NCBI RefSeq assembly: GCF_002101335.1
Contig: NZ_CP020773.1
Location: forward strand, 682,001 to 746,000
Length of the DNA stretch: 64,000 nucleotides
DNA from: Staphylococcus lutrae
GTDB taxonomy: Bacteria; Bacillota; Bacilli; Staphylococcales; Staphylococcaceae
Direction of reading: 5' to 3'
The notes under the pieces were generated by a model, which was not told the DNA's origin, did no database searches, and was given only the letters and a program-made list of their open reading frames with translations. Below are positions 10,003-19,138 of this stretch, piece by piece. The translations under genes were made by a program, and so were the position numbers. The first letter of the stretch is position 1; each line of letters begins with the position of its first letter.

Positions 10003-10356
10003 TTATTTTTTATCTACGAGCACATCAACTAAGCTTAACGCTGCTAATGAAGCAACATCAATCGCATGCTGTGCCCCTTCCTTGCCTTGTCCAGCTTCTA
10101 AATGTTTATAAATCGCGCCTGTTAATACGCCTAACGTTAACACAGAAGCCATTTTTGAAAAACGTTTATCAATAATACTTAATGCAAAAAGGCCTGCCGC
10201 TAACGTTTCTGTCACGCCAATAATTTTAACCATGCCTTCTGGTAATTTAAAGGATTTAAATGTCTCAACCATCCCCGGTTCACCTTTAAGTTTTGGTTGT
10301 GCTGCTTTAAATAATGACTTCGCAATTTTTAAGTTTGTAGCATATCTAACAATCAT
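10003..10356 (-). CDS. DoxX-like small membrane protein
   Basis: 117 aa with hydrophobic stretches at about 45-62, 68-85 and 98-112. The motif EGMVKIIGVTETLAAGLFALSI resembles DoxX/DoxD-type proteins. A good AGGAGG site precedes the start. It begins 12 nt after the luciferase-like monooxygenase gene and is surely co-transcribed. Function in the pair is unknown; DoxX-like proteins are often linked to oxidative-stress or respiratory enzymes. Confidence 0.75.
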   Translation of the reverse strand: MIVRYATNLKIAKSLFKAAQPKLKGEPGMVETFKSFKLPEGMVKIIGVTETLAAGLFALSIIDKRFSKMASVLTLGVLTGAIYKHLEAGQGKEGAQHAIDVASLAALSLVDVLVDKK

Positions 10357-10368
10357 CCTATATTCCTC

Positions 10369-11421
10369 CTATTTATTCTCAAAATATGAATCAACAATCG
10401 GTTTTACATTTCGACCAAAAAGTTGAATCGCATGCATTACTTTTTCATGAGGCATAGAACCTACTGGTAAGTGTAGCATAAATCTTGTAAGTTCCAATGT
10501 TTCTACAGTATCAATAATCTTTTCCGCAACCGTTTCCGGACTTCCGACATACATGGCGCCATTCGGTCCAATCTCACGTTGGAAATGCGCATTATCAAAC
10601 GGAGGCCAACCTCTCTCTTTTGCGATAATCTGATGATGCGCTTCTACGGCTGGATAAAATTCACGTATGGCTTGTTCATCCGTGTCTGCAACATATCCCC
10701 AAGAATGCGTTGCAACTTGCAGAGATGTCGCTTCAAAACCGTTGGATTCAGCAATCGCTTTGTACATTGCAATATTACGTCTGAATCGTTTTGGGTCTCC
10801 GCCAATGATTGCATAGGCGATGGGTAATCCGAGTGCACCCGCTTTCAAAGAAGATTCTGGTGTCCCACCTGTCGCTAACCAAATCGGCAATTCTTTCTGA
10901 ACAGCACGTGGATAAACCCCTATTCCGTCAATAGATGGGCGCACCGTCCCTTCCCAATGAACAATTTCATTTTGATTAATGTTCATCAGTAAATCTAATT
11001 TTTCATCGTAAAGGGCCTCATAATTGTTCAAATCATAACCAAACAATGGAAAGGATTCAATAAATGACCCACGCCCCGCCATAATTTCAGCACGTCCATT
11101 TGATAATGCATCAAGCGTTGCAAATTCTTGATAAACCCGTACCGGATCATCAGAAGAAAGGACTGTCACTGCAGAAGCCAATTTTATATTTTTCGTTTGT
11201 GTTGCAGCAGCAGCCAGTACAGTGGCAGGGCTTGATACCGCATAATCAGGGCGATGATGTTCTCCAAGTCCGTACACATCCAATCCGACTTCATCAGCTA
11301 ATTGAATTTCTTCAACAATATTTCGGATACGTTCAGCGCTCGAGATCGCGGGCAAATCCCCTTCTTCAGTGTGGATGGTGTGATTTTCTGCAAATGACGT
11401 CAAACCTAATTCAATTTTCAA
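10369..11421 (-). CDS. Luciferase-like (LLM) flavin monooxygenase
   Basis: 350-aa TIM-barrel enzyme of the bacterial luciferase-like superfamily. Seen: LADEVGLDVYGLGEHHRPDY with the typical GEHH, ATQTKNIKLASAVTVLSSDDPVRV, ATLDALSNGRAEIMAGRGS, and the later IWLATGGTPESSLKAGALGLP. These proteins use reduced FMN (rarely F420, not expected in staphylococci). The substrate is unknown. It forms a two-gene unit with the DoxX-like gene. Confidence 0.88.
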   Translation of the reverse strand: MKIELGLTSFAENHTIHTEEGDLPAISSAERIRNIVEEIQLADEVGLDVYGLGEHHRPDYAVSSPATVLAAAATQTKNIKLASAVTVLSSDDPVRVYQEFATLDALSNGRAEIMAGRGSFIESFPLFGYDLNNYEALYDEKLDLLMNINQNEIVHWEGTVRPSIDGIGVYPRAVQKELPIWLATGGTPESSLKAGALGLPIAYAIIGGDPKRFRRNIAMYKAIAESNGFEATSLQVATHSWGYVADTDEQAIREFYPAVEAHHQIIAKERGWPPFDNAHFQREIGPNGAMYVGSPETVAEKIIDTVETLELTRFMLHLPVGSMPHEKVMHAIQLFGRNVKPIVDSYFENK

Positions 11422-12101
11422 TGCGGTACCCTCTTTTCTAGTATATTTTTTATACTTAGATTATATCGGCAACTTCCATAATATGTCAACAATAAAGACT
11501 CCTACTAAATTTAAGATCATATCCAAACTATGACGCAATATCATTATAATTATTCATTTAATTTAAAGATATTTTATAATTCATAAATCGTTCTATTATA
11601 TAGGAAGTTTTTTCATTCTTTGTCTCATTCAACGGATTCTCGGTTGATTCATAACCTTAGATACAAAGGCATTGACTCGTCTCTCACAAAGCCTCATTTC
11701 ATACAACAGTGCATATTTATAACCCCTTTCAAAAGAACATCGCCCTTTTTACTTTTAGTGTGAAAAGAATCTAAAAGTTATAAAAGTAATTAAGAAACCT
11801 TTCTGTAATCATATTACAATTGTGTAACAAAACATTTTATTGACATTTCTCAAGTAATCATCATATCCTATAAATCGCATAACAATGGGCTTTATAGAGA
11901 AATAAAATGTTACGTAATTTTCTAGCCAATTGGTTAAACATTACAAAACAAAGAATCACTACACAAGGGTGTTATTTTCTGATAGAGTATATATCGTTAT
12001 TAAGCCACGACACATCGGCTTATACTTATGCAAAAATCAACTCACTACAATGTGAATTTACTTTATAATCTTGAACAAATTATTTAGGAGGATTTTTTTA
12101 A
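11422..12101. other. Long 5' regulatory region of ssaA
   Basis: 680 AT-rich bases between the divergent monooxygenase and ssaA genes. It contains a WalR-type box at 11813-11829. I find no other gene; the ssaA ribosome site is AGGAGG just before 12102. Confidence 0.6.
11813..11829 (-). promoter_or_regulatory. WalR-type box upstream of ssaA
   Basis: ATTACA-N5-GTAACA, which read on the minus strand is TGTTAC-N5-TGTAAT and fits the WalR consensus TGTWAH-N5-TGTWAH at every fixed position. A copy in the same orientation lies before the second CHAP gene. Confidence 0.65.
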
Positions 12102-12851
12102 ATGAAAAAACTAATCGCTACTACTACACTCGCTACTGCTGGTTTTGCAGCTTTCGTTATGTCACAAGGTCATGATGCACAAGCAGCAGAATACAATAAT
12201 GGATATAATCCAGCAGATCCAACATCATATAGTTACAGTTATACGATTGATAACTTTGGGAACTACCATTTTTCATGGGTAGGTAACTGGTCTCCAGATC
12301 GTTTCAATGGTGGAAATGCTTCAGCAACTTATTACACAGGTCAAGAAGCGACTTATAATCATTACAGTGGTTCATATGCAACACCGGCATATACTTATAG
12401 TGCACCAACAACGACACAATACACATCTAATTTAACGTATACTTACTCGTCAGCATCTACATCATCATATTCACAATCTTCATATGCGACATCAACAACA
12501 TCTTCACGTTCAGTATTCCGTGGAGGATCAGGTGTTAACCTTTATACTGTAGGTCAATGTACTTATTACGTATTTGATCGTGTAGGTGGCTCAATCGGTT
12601 CTACTTGGGGTAATGCAAACAACTGGGCTAACGCTGCGGCTGCTGCAGGTTACACTGTAAACAACCGTCCAGCAGCTGGTGCAATTTTACAAACGACTCA
12701 AGGGCCTTTTGGTCACGTAGCATACGTTGAATCAGTGAACAGTAATGGTTCTATAACGGTTTCAGAAATGAACTACGGCTTTGGTCCTGGTGTTGTGACT
12801 TCACGTACAATTTCCGCTAGCGAAGCAGCAAGCTATAACTACATTCACTAA
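12102..12851 (+). CDS. ssaA: Secreted CHAP-domain protein SsaA
   Basis: 249 aa, exported by a signal peptide ([20 protein letters not shown]...AQAAE, cleavage near residue 29). Residues 30-60 ([26 protein letters not shown]) match the conserved N-terminal region of SsaA. A Tyr/Ser/Thr-rich linker follows (60-140). The C-terminal CHAP domain (about 145-249) has the catalytic Cys in GQCTYYVF and His in GHVAYVE, plus [16 protein letters not shown] enzymes cleave peptidoglycan cross-bridges or stem peptides. Strong AGGAGG site. A WalR box upstream and an intrinsic terminator downstream suggest a single gene in the WalKR regulon. Confidence 0.93.
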   Translation: MKKLIATTTLATAGFAAFVMSQGHDAQAAEYNNGYNPADPTSYSYSYTIDNFGNYHFSWVGNWSPDRFNGGNASATYYTGQEATYNHYSGSYATPAYTYSAPTTTQYTSNLTYTYSSASTSSYSQSSYATSTTSSRSVFRGGSGVNLYTVGQCTYYVFDRVGGSIGSTWGNANNWANAAAAAGYTVNNRPAAGAILQTTQGPFGHVAYVESVNSNGSITVSEMNYGFGPGVVTSRTISASEAASYNYIH

Positions 12852-12853
12852 CA

Positions 12854-12902
12854 TAATAAATCCCCTCTTTGTTTGGTAGAGACAAAGAGGGGATTTATTA
12901 TG
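12854..12902. terminator. Strong hairpin terminator after ssaA
   Basis: AATAAATCCCCTCTTTGT pairs perfectly with ACAAAGAGGGGATTTATT across a 9-nt loop. Confidence 0.85.
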
Positions 12903-13008
12903 TAATGCCAAAACATTGACTGCCCTTGAATCATACCATTTCCATTGTATTAACCCATACTTATGAACCGTCATCAACATGAATCACTTTAACAATCACT
13001 GTGCGAGA

Positions 13009-13508
13009 TTAAAACCCATAGGCGACTACAACCCAATACCCAAAAGCAAACAAATAGAGTAGCGGAAAGTTTTCCATATGTTGTGCCTTAATTTGTTTCA
13101 CTACAACATGCACCCCGACACCCACCAAAACAACCGTTAAAATAAATCGAACTACAAGCGTCATTAATCTTAAACTCACATCTAGGTTTGGGAGATGTGT
13201 CACTACGATGCATATCGTACATAGAACAATCATCACCGTGTACACAATAGTATCCATATTTCGGTGTAAATGGGAATAAATCCAAGCGATAATCAATCCA
13301 AATACCGTGATGAGCATGGCTTCGTGAATTCGTTCATATAAAGTAAGGGCGTCAATCTTATACAGTACAATCGCTACAAAATACAATATAAGGCTAACCC
13401 CCATAAAACGATAGAAAGATTTTTTAATTGTTGTGTATCATGATTGATATATCGATGAATCCCAAACCATAATAGCAACATCGCTAAAATCACTATTAAG
13501 TAAAAAAT
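13009..13508 (-). pseudogene. Small membrane-protein gene, apparently frameshifted
   Basis: A GAGGTG ribosome site near 13514 is followed by a frame beginning at ATT 13508 (or GTG 13493, ATG 13481) that encodes FYLIVILAMLLLWFGIHRYI and continues to a TAG at 13376-13374. A second frame opening at 13404 encodes LYFVAIVLYKIDALTLYERI and three more membrane segments to 13009. The first ends ...IVLWGLALYC and the second continues as ...LYFVAIVLYK, so one indel between about 13375 and 13405 would join them into a single protein of about 165 aa. Alternatively only the second frame (131 aa from ATG 13404, without a good ribosome site) is expressed. The family is not recognised. Confidence 0.5.
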
Positions 13509-13705
13509 GGAATCACCTCTTCATAGTGCTCGTATTCCCCGCTTCCATACCACTTAAACATTTTTAATCCAACACTCGAAAAACGCTTCATTTATCTCAA
13601 CTTCAGTATGGTTTATAAACCTTAATACCAACGAGACAGACTAAATCTTTAATCAACAAAGTGATATAGAAAATCGTTGTACATGATTGCATTTCAAATG
13701 CTTCT

Positions 13706-13718
13706 GGGGGCTGGGACA
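13706..13718 (+). repeat. Staphylococcal GGGGGYTGGGACA repeat, left copy
   Basis: GGGGGCTGGGACA, a motif common between staphylococcal genes. An inverted relative lies on the other side of the insertion-sequence block at 17716-17727. Confidence 0.6.
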
Positions 13719-13740
13719 CAGACCTTCAGTTCCATTAAGA

Positions 13741-13783
13741 AAAAGCCGTCAAAATTCATTTTTTAGAATTTGACGGCTTTTTT
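13741..13783. terminator. Intrinsic terminator left of the IS block
   Basis: AAAAGCCGTCAAAATTC pairs with GAATTTGACGGCTTTT (one bulge); a T run follows on the plus strand and an A run precedes it. Confidence 0.75.
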
Positions 13784-13825
13784 CTTAATTAGCGAACGAA
13801 AACTAGCACTAATTTTGGCCAGTTT

Positions 13826-15222
13826 TCATATATTTACTGCCATGAGTGCGATGCCAAGTTCACATTCAACTTTTGATTGAGTGCGAACCGATAATCTTTG
13901 GAAACCCAAATTAGCCTTCAGATTTCCAAAAGTTGATTCAACATCTATCTTTCTCTTTTGATAAATGTGTTTTTTCTTTGGATCTGAAAGCTGCTTATTT
14001 GTGAAAGCTTTAAAATAGTCCCAAGTTAGATTTTTAAATAAGCTTTTATTTGTGTTGGGGTGAGTACTTTGTTTCATACATTGACTTCGTAATGGACAGC
14101 CCACACACTCTTCACATGCATATCATTTAAAATCTCTTTGAATACCGTATCCGTCTCTTCTCTTTCTGTAACTTCGAAAATGTAATGTCTTCTTATTCGG
14201 ACATATGTAATAATCTTCTATCTCGTTGTATTCCCAGTTAGCAGTAATAAATGGATTGTTTTTATATTTACGCTGCTTCTCTTTGAGATACATACTATAA
14301 GTGATCAAAGGTGTTTTCTCAAATTTATCTAGTATCATGGTATAGTTGTATTCACTTCCGTAACCTGCATCTGCCACGATATACTCCGGAATGTCACCAT
14401 ATAATTCTTTCATTTCATTCAAAAACGGCTCCAGTGTTCTCGTATCTCCTGGTTTATTATACACGCCGTAGGCTAGTATAAATTGATTATTTGTTGCTAT
14501 TTGTAAGTTATAACCTGGTTTTAATTGTCCATTTTTCATGTGGTCATCTTTCATTCTCATAAATGTCGCATCATGATCAGTCTTAGAATAACTTTTTCTG
14601 TCGCCATAAATTTCCATTTGTTTGTCATATTTTAATTTACGGTCTTTAAAATCTTGGACGGCTTTCTTACTTTGTCTCACCTTACTTCTTTCTTTTCTAA
14701 GGCTTTTTCTTGTTTTTACATCTTGAGTCGTTTCAATTTCAGACGTGAGCGCATCATCTTTAAAACCTAAATGCGTCTCTATTTGATTCAGTTCTTCACT
14801 TGTTAATTCATGCCCAGATTCACGCTTGATTTCAGGAATAATCTCTTCAGAAACGAGTTGCTCATATAATGCCGTAGATTTTTCAATGACAGACTGACTA
14901 AAACGCTTCGTATTAGCTAGCCATTGGAATGTGTACTTATTCGCATTTGCTTCTATTTTTGTGCCATCAATATAAATGACATCCTCTGTAATGAGTTTAT
15001 CTTCTAATAATTGTGCTCTTAAACCGACAAATAAAATATGTAGAAATTTCATCATATGGGGGTTCACTCTAAAGCGATTGATTGTTCTATAAGTTGGCGT
15101 TTGGCCTTGCGCAAGCCACATCATTCGGCAACTATCTTTTAAAAGGTGTTCGATTCTTCGGCCTGAAAAAACAGAATGAGTATAACCATACAGTATGATT
15201 TTTAACATCATTTTGGGGTGGT
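13826..15222 (-). pseudogene. IS1182-family transposase, main fragment with in-frame TGA
   Basis: Encodes the body of the DDE transposase: SGRRIEHLLKDSCRMMWLA, PTYRTINRFRVNP, DVIYIDGTKIEANANKYTF, KPGYNLQIATN, EYIVADAGYGSEYNY, and the C-terminal YACEECVGCPLRSQC and KRKIDVESTFGNLKANLGF. The frame is interrupted by one TGA at 14125-14123 (after RDFK), after which the same frame continues to 13826. The N-terminus lies at 17413-17571 beyond the inserted IS21 element. It is therefore doubly inactivated. Confidence 0.88.
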
Positions 15223-15229
15223 ATGATTA
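15223..15229. repeat. Target-site duplication of the IS21 element (left)
   Basis: GTATGAT, identical to 17413-17419. It is part of the IS1182 transposase coding sequence (codons for SSY). Confidence 0.85.
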
Positions 15230-15317
15230 TAAATGCTAATTTAAAAATGTACACTCTCGCTTGAATAAGTATGTACAAAAACGACTGTTTTAATCATAAT
15301 TTGATTGAGGTGAAATT

Positions 15318-16601
15318 ATGAACTATACAGTCAAAATAGATACAGAAATTAAAATCACAAGCCTTTCAGACTTACCAAAGCTGAAAGAAATGATGGAGAG
15401 TGCAAAAATGAAAATCAATAAAAGCAAGTTAGCTCGGGATCTTGGTAAAGATAGACGGACAATCGACAAATACTTAAAAGGTTACACACCGTCAAGTTCT
15501 CGAAAAAGAACTTCAAAAGTTGATAAATATTACAATGTAATCCAACTACTTTTATCAGAAGAAAGCCCACAAACCTTTTATTATAAAAGAGTATTATGGC
15601 AGTATCTCAAAGATAATCATGGCTTAGATTGTTCTCAATCACTTTTTAGAAGTTATATATCGAAGCACAAAACATTTAATGATTATTTTAAAACGGGGGC
15701 TAAAATTAAAACGCTTAAAAGCGTGGCACGTTACGAAACGGCACCAGGCACTCAAGCACAAGTGGACTGGAAAGAAAACATCAAATTTAGATTGAAAGAC
15801 GGCAATGTCATTGAAGTTCATATCGCCATGTTAATCCTGTCTTACTCTAGATTTCGAATTTTTAATATTTCAACTACAAAATCACAAGAAATTCTGAAGT
15901 CTTTTTTAACCCAGTCATTTGAAATGATTGGCGGGGTGCCTAAAGAACTACTCACAGATAATATGAAAGCAGTGATGGATCAGCCCCGTACAAGATTCAG
16001 TAAAGGACAAATCAATCGTCGATTCGAACAATTCGCACATGATATGGGAACAAAAATACGACCGTGTATAGCAGGGAGACCTATGACAAAGGGTAAAGTG
16101 GAAGCTTCTATGAAACTACTTGATGAAATCCATGCTTATCAAGGCAAATTTAATTTGTCTGAGCTTCATGCATATATCTCAAAACTGAATCAAAGAGTGA
16201 ATTATCAACTACATCAGGGTACGGGAAAAATACCGATTATTGAATTAGAAAAAGAAAAGAGCCACTTACTTCCACTTCCTACGGAAAAAGTAAGAGACTC
16301 CTATAGAATAATTGGACAACATGTAAAAGTTAACGCTTCCAATATGATTACGTACCAAGGCAATCAATATTCAGTACCATCTGAATATGCCAGAAAGCGC
16401 GTGCAATTACAGGTATTCAATCATGAACTACATGTATATTATAACATGAAGCTGATAGCGTGCCACTCTATAAGTAACGCCAAGTTGAATTATAAAGAAG
16501 AACATTATATTGAAGCACTACAATTATCATCTCCATATTATCCAGACATTGACGATTTAGCGAAAGAAAATTTAAAAGCCATTGGAGAGATGTATGAATG
16601 A
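15318..16601 (+). CDS. istA: IS21-family transposase IstA
   Basis: 427-aa DDE transposase. N-terminal helix-turn-helix SKLARDLGKDRRTIDKYLKG (residues 36-55); the catalytic triad appears as D150 (AQVDWKE), D214 (LLTDNM) and E262 (KGKVEASMK). The C-terminal NQYSVPSEYARKRVQLQVF is typical of IstA. The start follows TTGAGGTG. It overlaps istB by four bases. Size and motifs indicate a functional protein. Confidence 0.93.
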   Translation: MNYTVKIDTEIKITSLSDLPKLKEMMESAKMKINKSKLARDLGKDRRTIDKYLKGYTPSSSRKRTSKVDKYYNVIQLLLSEESPQTFYYKRVLWQYLKDNHGLDCSQSLFRSYISKHKTFNDYFKTGAKIKTLKSVARYETAPGTQAQVDWKENIKFRLKDGNVIEVHIAMLILSYSRFRIFNISTTKSQEILKSFLTQSFEMIGGVPKELLTDNMKAVMDQPRTRFSKGQINRRFEQFAHDMGTKIRPCIAGRPMTKGKVEASMKLLDEIHAYQGKFNLSELHAYISKLNQRVNYQLHQGTGKIPIIELEKEKSHLLPLPTEKVRDSYRIIGQHVKVNASNMITYQGNQYSVPSEYARKRVQLQVFNHELHVYYNMKLIACHSISNAKLNYKEEHYIEALQLSSPYYPDIDDLAKENLKAIGEMYE

Positions 16602-17359
16602 TGAAAACGAATTCTAACTATAGACAGCTTCTAGATAATTTAGAGTATCTGAAAATGAAACAAATGATATTACATCTGGATGAAGTTGTAGATTTTAATA
16701 TTAGGAACGATGGTTCTATTATAGATGCTTTGATTAAGCTGACGAACTATGAAGTGGATATAAGAGAAAAAAATATGATTCAATCTATGGTTAAGGTGGC
16801 GGGGTTTCCATTTCAAAAGGAGCTGAATAGCTTTGATTTTGAGTTTCAACCGAGTATTAATCCACAGCAAATCAAGGATTTTATGTCTTTAAGATTTATA
16901 GAAAACAAAGAAAACATCGTTTTTCTAGGTCCTAGTGGGGTGGGTAAAACCCACCTCGCAACGGCCTTAGGCATAGCTGCTGCTAAAAAAAGAAACAGCA
17001 CCTACTTTATAAAATGCCAGCAGTTGATTGAGAATTTACGTAAGGCTCACAATGAAGGGAGGCTTGAAACTAGGCTTAAACATTATAGTAAATATAAGCT
17101 TTTAATTATTGATGAAATTGGATATTTACCGATTGATGTTGAAGACGCAAAGTTGTTTTTTCAAGTTATTGATCGTCGATATGAAAAGAAAAGCACGATA
17201 CTTACCACGAATATTAATTTTAAAGCATGGGATGAGGTATTCCAAGATACGAAAATAGCGAACGCAATTTTAGACCGCGTATTGCATCATGCCTCAATCG
17301 TATCTATCGTTGGAAAGTCTTATAGACTAAAAAACCATTTCCCTTCAGAAAAAGAATAA
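16598..17359 (+). CDS. istB: IS21-family helper ATPase IstB
   Basis: 253-aa AAA+ ATPase related to DnaC. Walker A GPSGVGKT at residues 111-118, Walker B LLIIDEIGYLP near 167-177, sensor region STILTTNINFKAWDEVF. IstB helps IstA choose and capture target DNA. Its start overlaps the istA stop, implying translational coupling. Confidence 0.93.
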   Translation: MMKTNSNYRQLLDNLEYLKMKQMILHLDEVVDFNIRNDGSIIDALIKLTNYEVDIREKNMIQSMVKVAGFPFQKELNSFDFEFQPSINPQQIKDFMSLRFIENKENIVFLGPSGVGKTHLATALGIAAAKKRNSTYFIKCQQLIENLRKAHNEGRLETRLKHYSKYKLLIIDEIGYLPIDVEDAKLFFQVIDRRYEKKSTILTTNINFKAWDEVFQDTKIANAILDRVLHHASIVSIVGKSYRLKNHFPSEKE

Positions 17360-17412
17360 AACTGTACATGCTTATTTAAGCAAAATTGTACATATTTATC
17401 TTGACGTTTATA

Positions 17413-17419
17413 GTATGAT
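17413..17419. repeat. Target-site duplication of the IS21 element (right)
   Basis: GTATGAT, identical to 15223-15229. Confidence 0.85.
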
Positions 17420-17571
17420 GAAGGACCTCTTTGGCTATAATATGGATTAAAAGCTTCTTGGGGAATAGATTCTACCAGCTTGTTGATAATGAATACGATA
17501 TCATTTTCTGGAAAAGACATCTCAGTTTCTATTGGAAGTGTAAGTTGAAACATGTTATAATTTTTGTACAT
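17413..17571 (-). pseudogene. IS1182-family transposase, N-terminal fragment
   Basis: Encodes QLTLPIETEMSFPENDIVFI and NKLVESIPQEAFNPYYSQRG before running into the IS21 end after PSSY. Start ATG 17571 follows AGGGGTG by 6-7 nt. This is the normal first part of the transposase whose remainder is at 13826-15222. Confidence 0.88.
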
Positions 17572-17648
17572 ATAAAGCACCCCTGTCTATTATTTTTGTG
17601 GTTATTAATAATTATACGGGAAGTGCTTTATTTTTTTAAGTCATATCT

Positions 17649-17697
17649 AAAAAGAGCTCTGATTAAATGTTTTTTGACATCTAATCAGAGCTTTTTT
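17649..17697 (-). terminator. Intrinsic terminator of the nhaC-like gene
   Basis: AGCTCTGATTAgATGTC-type stem with AAAAAGAGCTCTGATTAAATG on one side and ATCTAATCAGAGCTTTTTT on the other; T run on the minus strand. Confidence 0.8.
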
Positions 17698-17715
17698 AAC
17701 AAACTAGGGGGATTA

Positions 17716-17727
17716 TGTCCCACCCCC
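17716..17727 (-). repeat. Staphylococcal GGGGGYTGGGACA-type repeat, right copy
   Basis: On the minus strand GGGGGTGGGACA, one base shorter than the left copy at 13706-13718 and in inverted orientation relative to it. Confidence 0.55.
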
Positions 17728-17728
17728 T

Positions 17729-19114
17729 TTATACTTTCTTTTTAATACTAATCCCTGTAAAGCCATATAGAAGCGCAATAATCACACAGAGATAACACGG
17801 TACGGCCCATACAAAAAATTCACCTACACTCACGCCCAATTGCTGCGTGTAATAGATCCCCGACGTGCCCCATGGAATAAGTGGAATGACCATTGTCCCT
17901 GAATCTTCAAGCGTTCGAGATAGATTCACACGATCTAATCCCAATTTATCGTACATTGGCATCAATAACACACCGACCATAATAATGACAACGGATGCGA
18001 CACCTGCAGCGAGCACCATCATGAGGCTCCCAACAATCGTCACTAACACCAGTTGCCCTCTAGACCGAATATTTTTTGAAATACTTTGTAAAATAACGTC
18101 TAGACACCCCGCTTTTTCTACAATACCTGCAAAGGCATAGCCACAAAAAATCGTGACTAACACTTGAGTCATACTCATCATGCCACCTTGTTCAATCAAA
18201 GACAACGCCTTTTCTGATAATCCGTTCTGCTGATTCAACATATCTGGTTTAAACCCACTCAATGTCGCAACAAATCCATCTTTGAGTTGAAAGCCATGAT
18301 TCAATGTCCCTACTAATATGGCAACCACGCTTGAAATCAACATGGATGGAACCGTAGAAATTTTGATAAGTAGACAAATGACAATGACAATCAAAGGGAG
18401 CCACACGAAAAAGTTGATGTGATACATTGTTGTAATATCTTTCAATAAAGCATCGATTTGTGCTGTGTTCGTTGGCATGGATAGCCGACTTGATGCGATA
18501 TACCAAACGATCAAACCGATGATTGATGCCGGTACCGTTGTCCAAATCATATGTTTAATGTGGCTAAAAATATTCACACGTGTGACCAACGCGGCTAGGT
18601 TTGTCGTATCTGACAAGGGGGACATTTTATCTCCAAATACTGCACCTGAAATAATGGCACCCGCCGCCATACCTGCTGGGATATCCATCTGCATACCAAT
18701 TGCCATCAATGCAATACCTGCCGTTGACGCCGACCCCCAAGCCGTCCCTGTCGCCACTGATGTGAGCGCTGAAATAATAAAGGCAGAAATCAAAAAATAA
18801 CTCGGGCTCATTAAATTCAAACCATAGTAAATCAATGCTGGCACCGTTCCTGAATACATCCAAGTTCCAACAACAATCCCCACAGTTAAGATGATAAAAA
18901 TCGCTGGCATCGCTGTTGATAAACGTTCAGTGATGCCTTCTTCTAAATCTTTCCAGCGTAAGCCGACACGCCATGCAATCCATGATGCATAGGCGGCTGA
19001 AATAATTAATAAAGGTTGTACGGGAATTTCAAAAAATATAAAGCCCACACACACAACAAACATCATTACAATAATCGTTGATAGTGATTCGAGTAACGTA
19101 GGTTTTCTTTTCAT
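17729..19114 (-). CDS. NhaC-family Na+/H+ antiporter
   Basis: 461-aa membrane protein with about 11-12 hydrophobic segments, start ATG 19114 after GGGG. NhaC-type features: SALTSVATGTAWGSASTAGI and GAIISGAVFGDKMSPLSDTT (the conserved FGDxxSPxSDTT loop), and near the C-terminus RTLEDSGTMVIPLIPWGTSG. NhaC proteins exchange H+ with Na+, or in some cases carry organic anions. It starts 24 nt after the opine-dehydrogenase-like gene, so the transporter may act on that enzyme's substrate or product; this is inference. Confidence 0.88.
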   Translation of the reverse strand: MKRKPTLLESLSTIIVMMFVVCVGFIFFEIPVQPLLIISAAYASWIAWRVGLRWKDLEEGITERLSTAMPAIFIILTVGIVVGTWMYSGTVPALIYYGLNLMSPSYFLISAFIISALTSVATGTAWGSASTAGIALMAIGMQMDIPAGMAAGAIISGAVFGDKMSPLSDTTNLAALVTRVNIFSHIKHMIWTTVPASIIGLIVWYIASSRLSMPTNTAQIDALLKDITTMYHINFFVWLPLIVIVICLLIKISTVPSMLISSVVAILVGTLNHGFQLKDGFVATLSGFKPDMLNQQNGLSEKALSLIEQGGMMSMTQVLVTIFCGYAFAGIVEKAGCLDVILQSISKNIRSRGQLVLVTIVGSLMMVLAAGVASVVIIMVGVLLMPMYDKLGLDRVNLSRTLEDSGTMVIPLIPWGTSGIYYTQQLGVSVGEFFVWAVPCYLCVIIALLYGFTGISIKKKV

Positions 19115-19138
19115 ATAGACCACATCCCCTTTTATGTT

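Larger units (their letters stand above)
15230..17412 (+). mobile_element. IS21-family insertion sequence, apparently intact
   Basis: 2183 bp with istA and istB in one direction. Its ends are related inverted repeats: TATAAATGCTAATTTAAAAA inward from 15230 and TATAAACGTCAAGATAAATA inward from 17412. Each end then carries two copies of ATGTACA spaced by about 24 nt, the tandem terminal sites expected of this family. A 7-bp duplication GTATGAT flanks it. No stop or frameshift is seen in either gene. Confidence 0.9.
13800..17640 (-). mobile_element. IS1182-family element interrupted by an IS21-family element (outer limits approximate)
   Basis: The transposase N-terminus (17571-17413) and the remainder (15222-13826) are separated by a complete IS21-family element (15230-17412). 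Removing that element and one 7-bp copy of GTATGAT restores a continuous frame through SSYHPKMML. I could not match terminal inverted repeats of the outer element, so its ends are placed between the flanking terminator hairpins (13741-13783 and 17649-17697). It is dead: interrupted, and also carrying a nonsense codon at 14125-14123. Confidence 0.8.

Noticed and set aside
9817..10032. 71-codon plus-strand ORF across the long hairpin
   Set aside because: Crosses an inverted repeat and the DoxX-like gene end; no coding character.
17573..17632. AAAGCAC/GTGCTTT hairpin at the head of the IS1182 fragment as its terminal inverted repeat
   Set aside because: No matching sequence is found at the other end near 13785-13830, so it cannot be shown to be the terminus.
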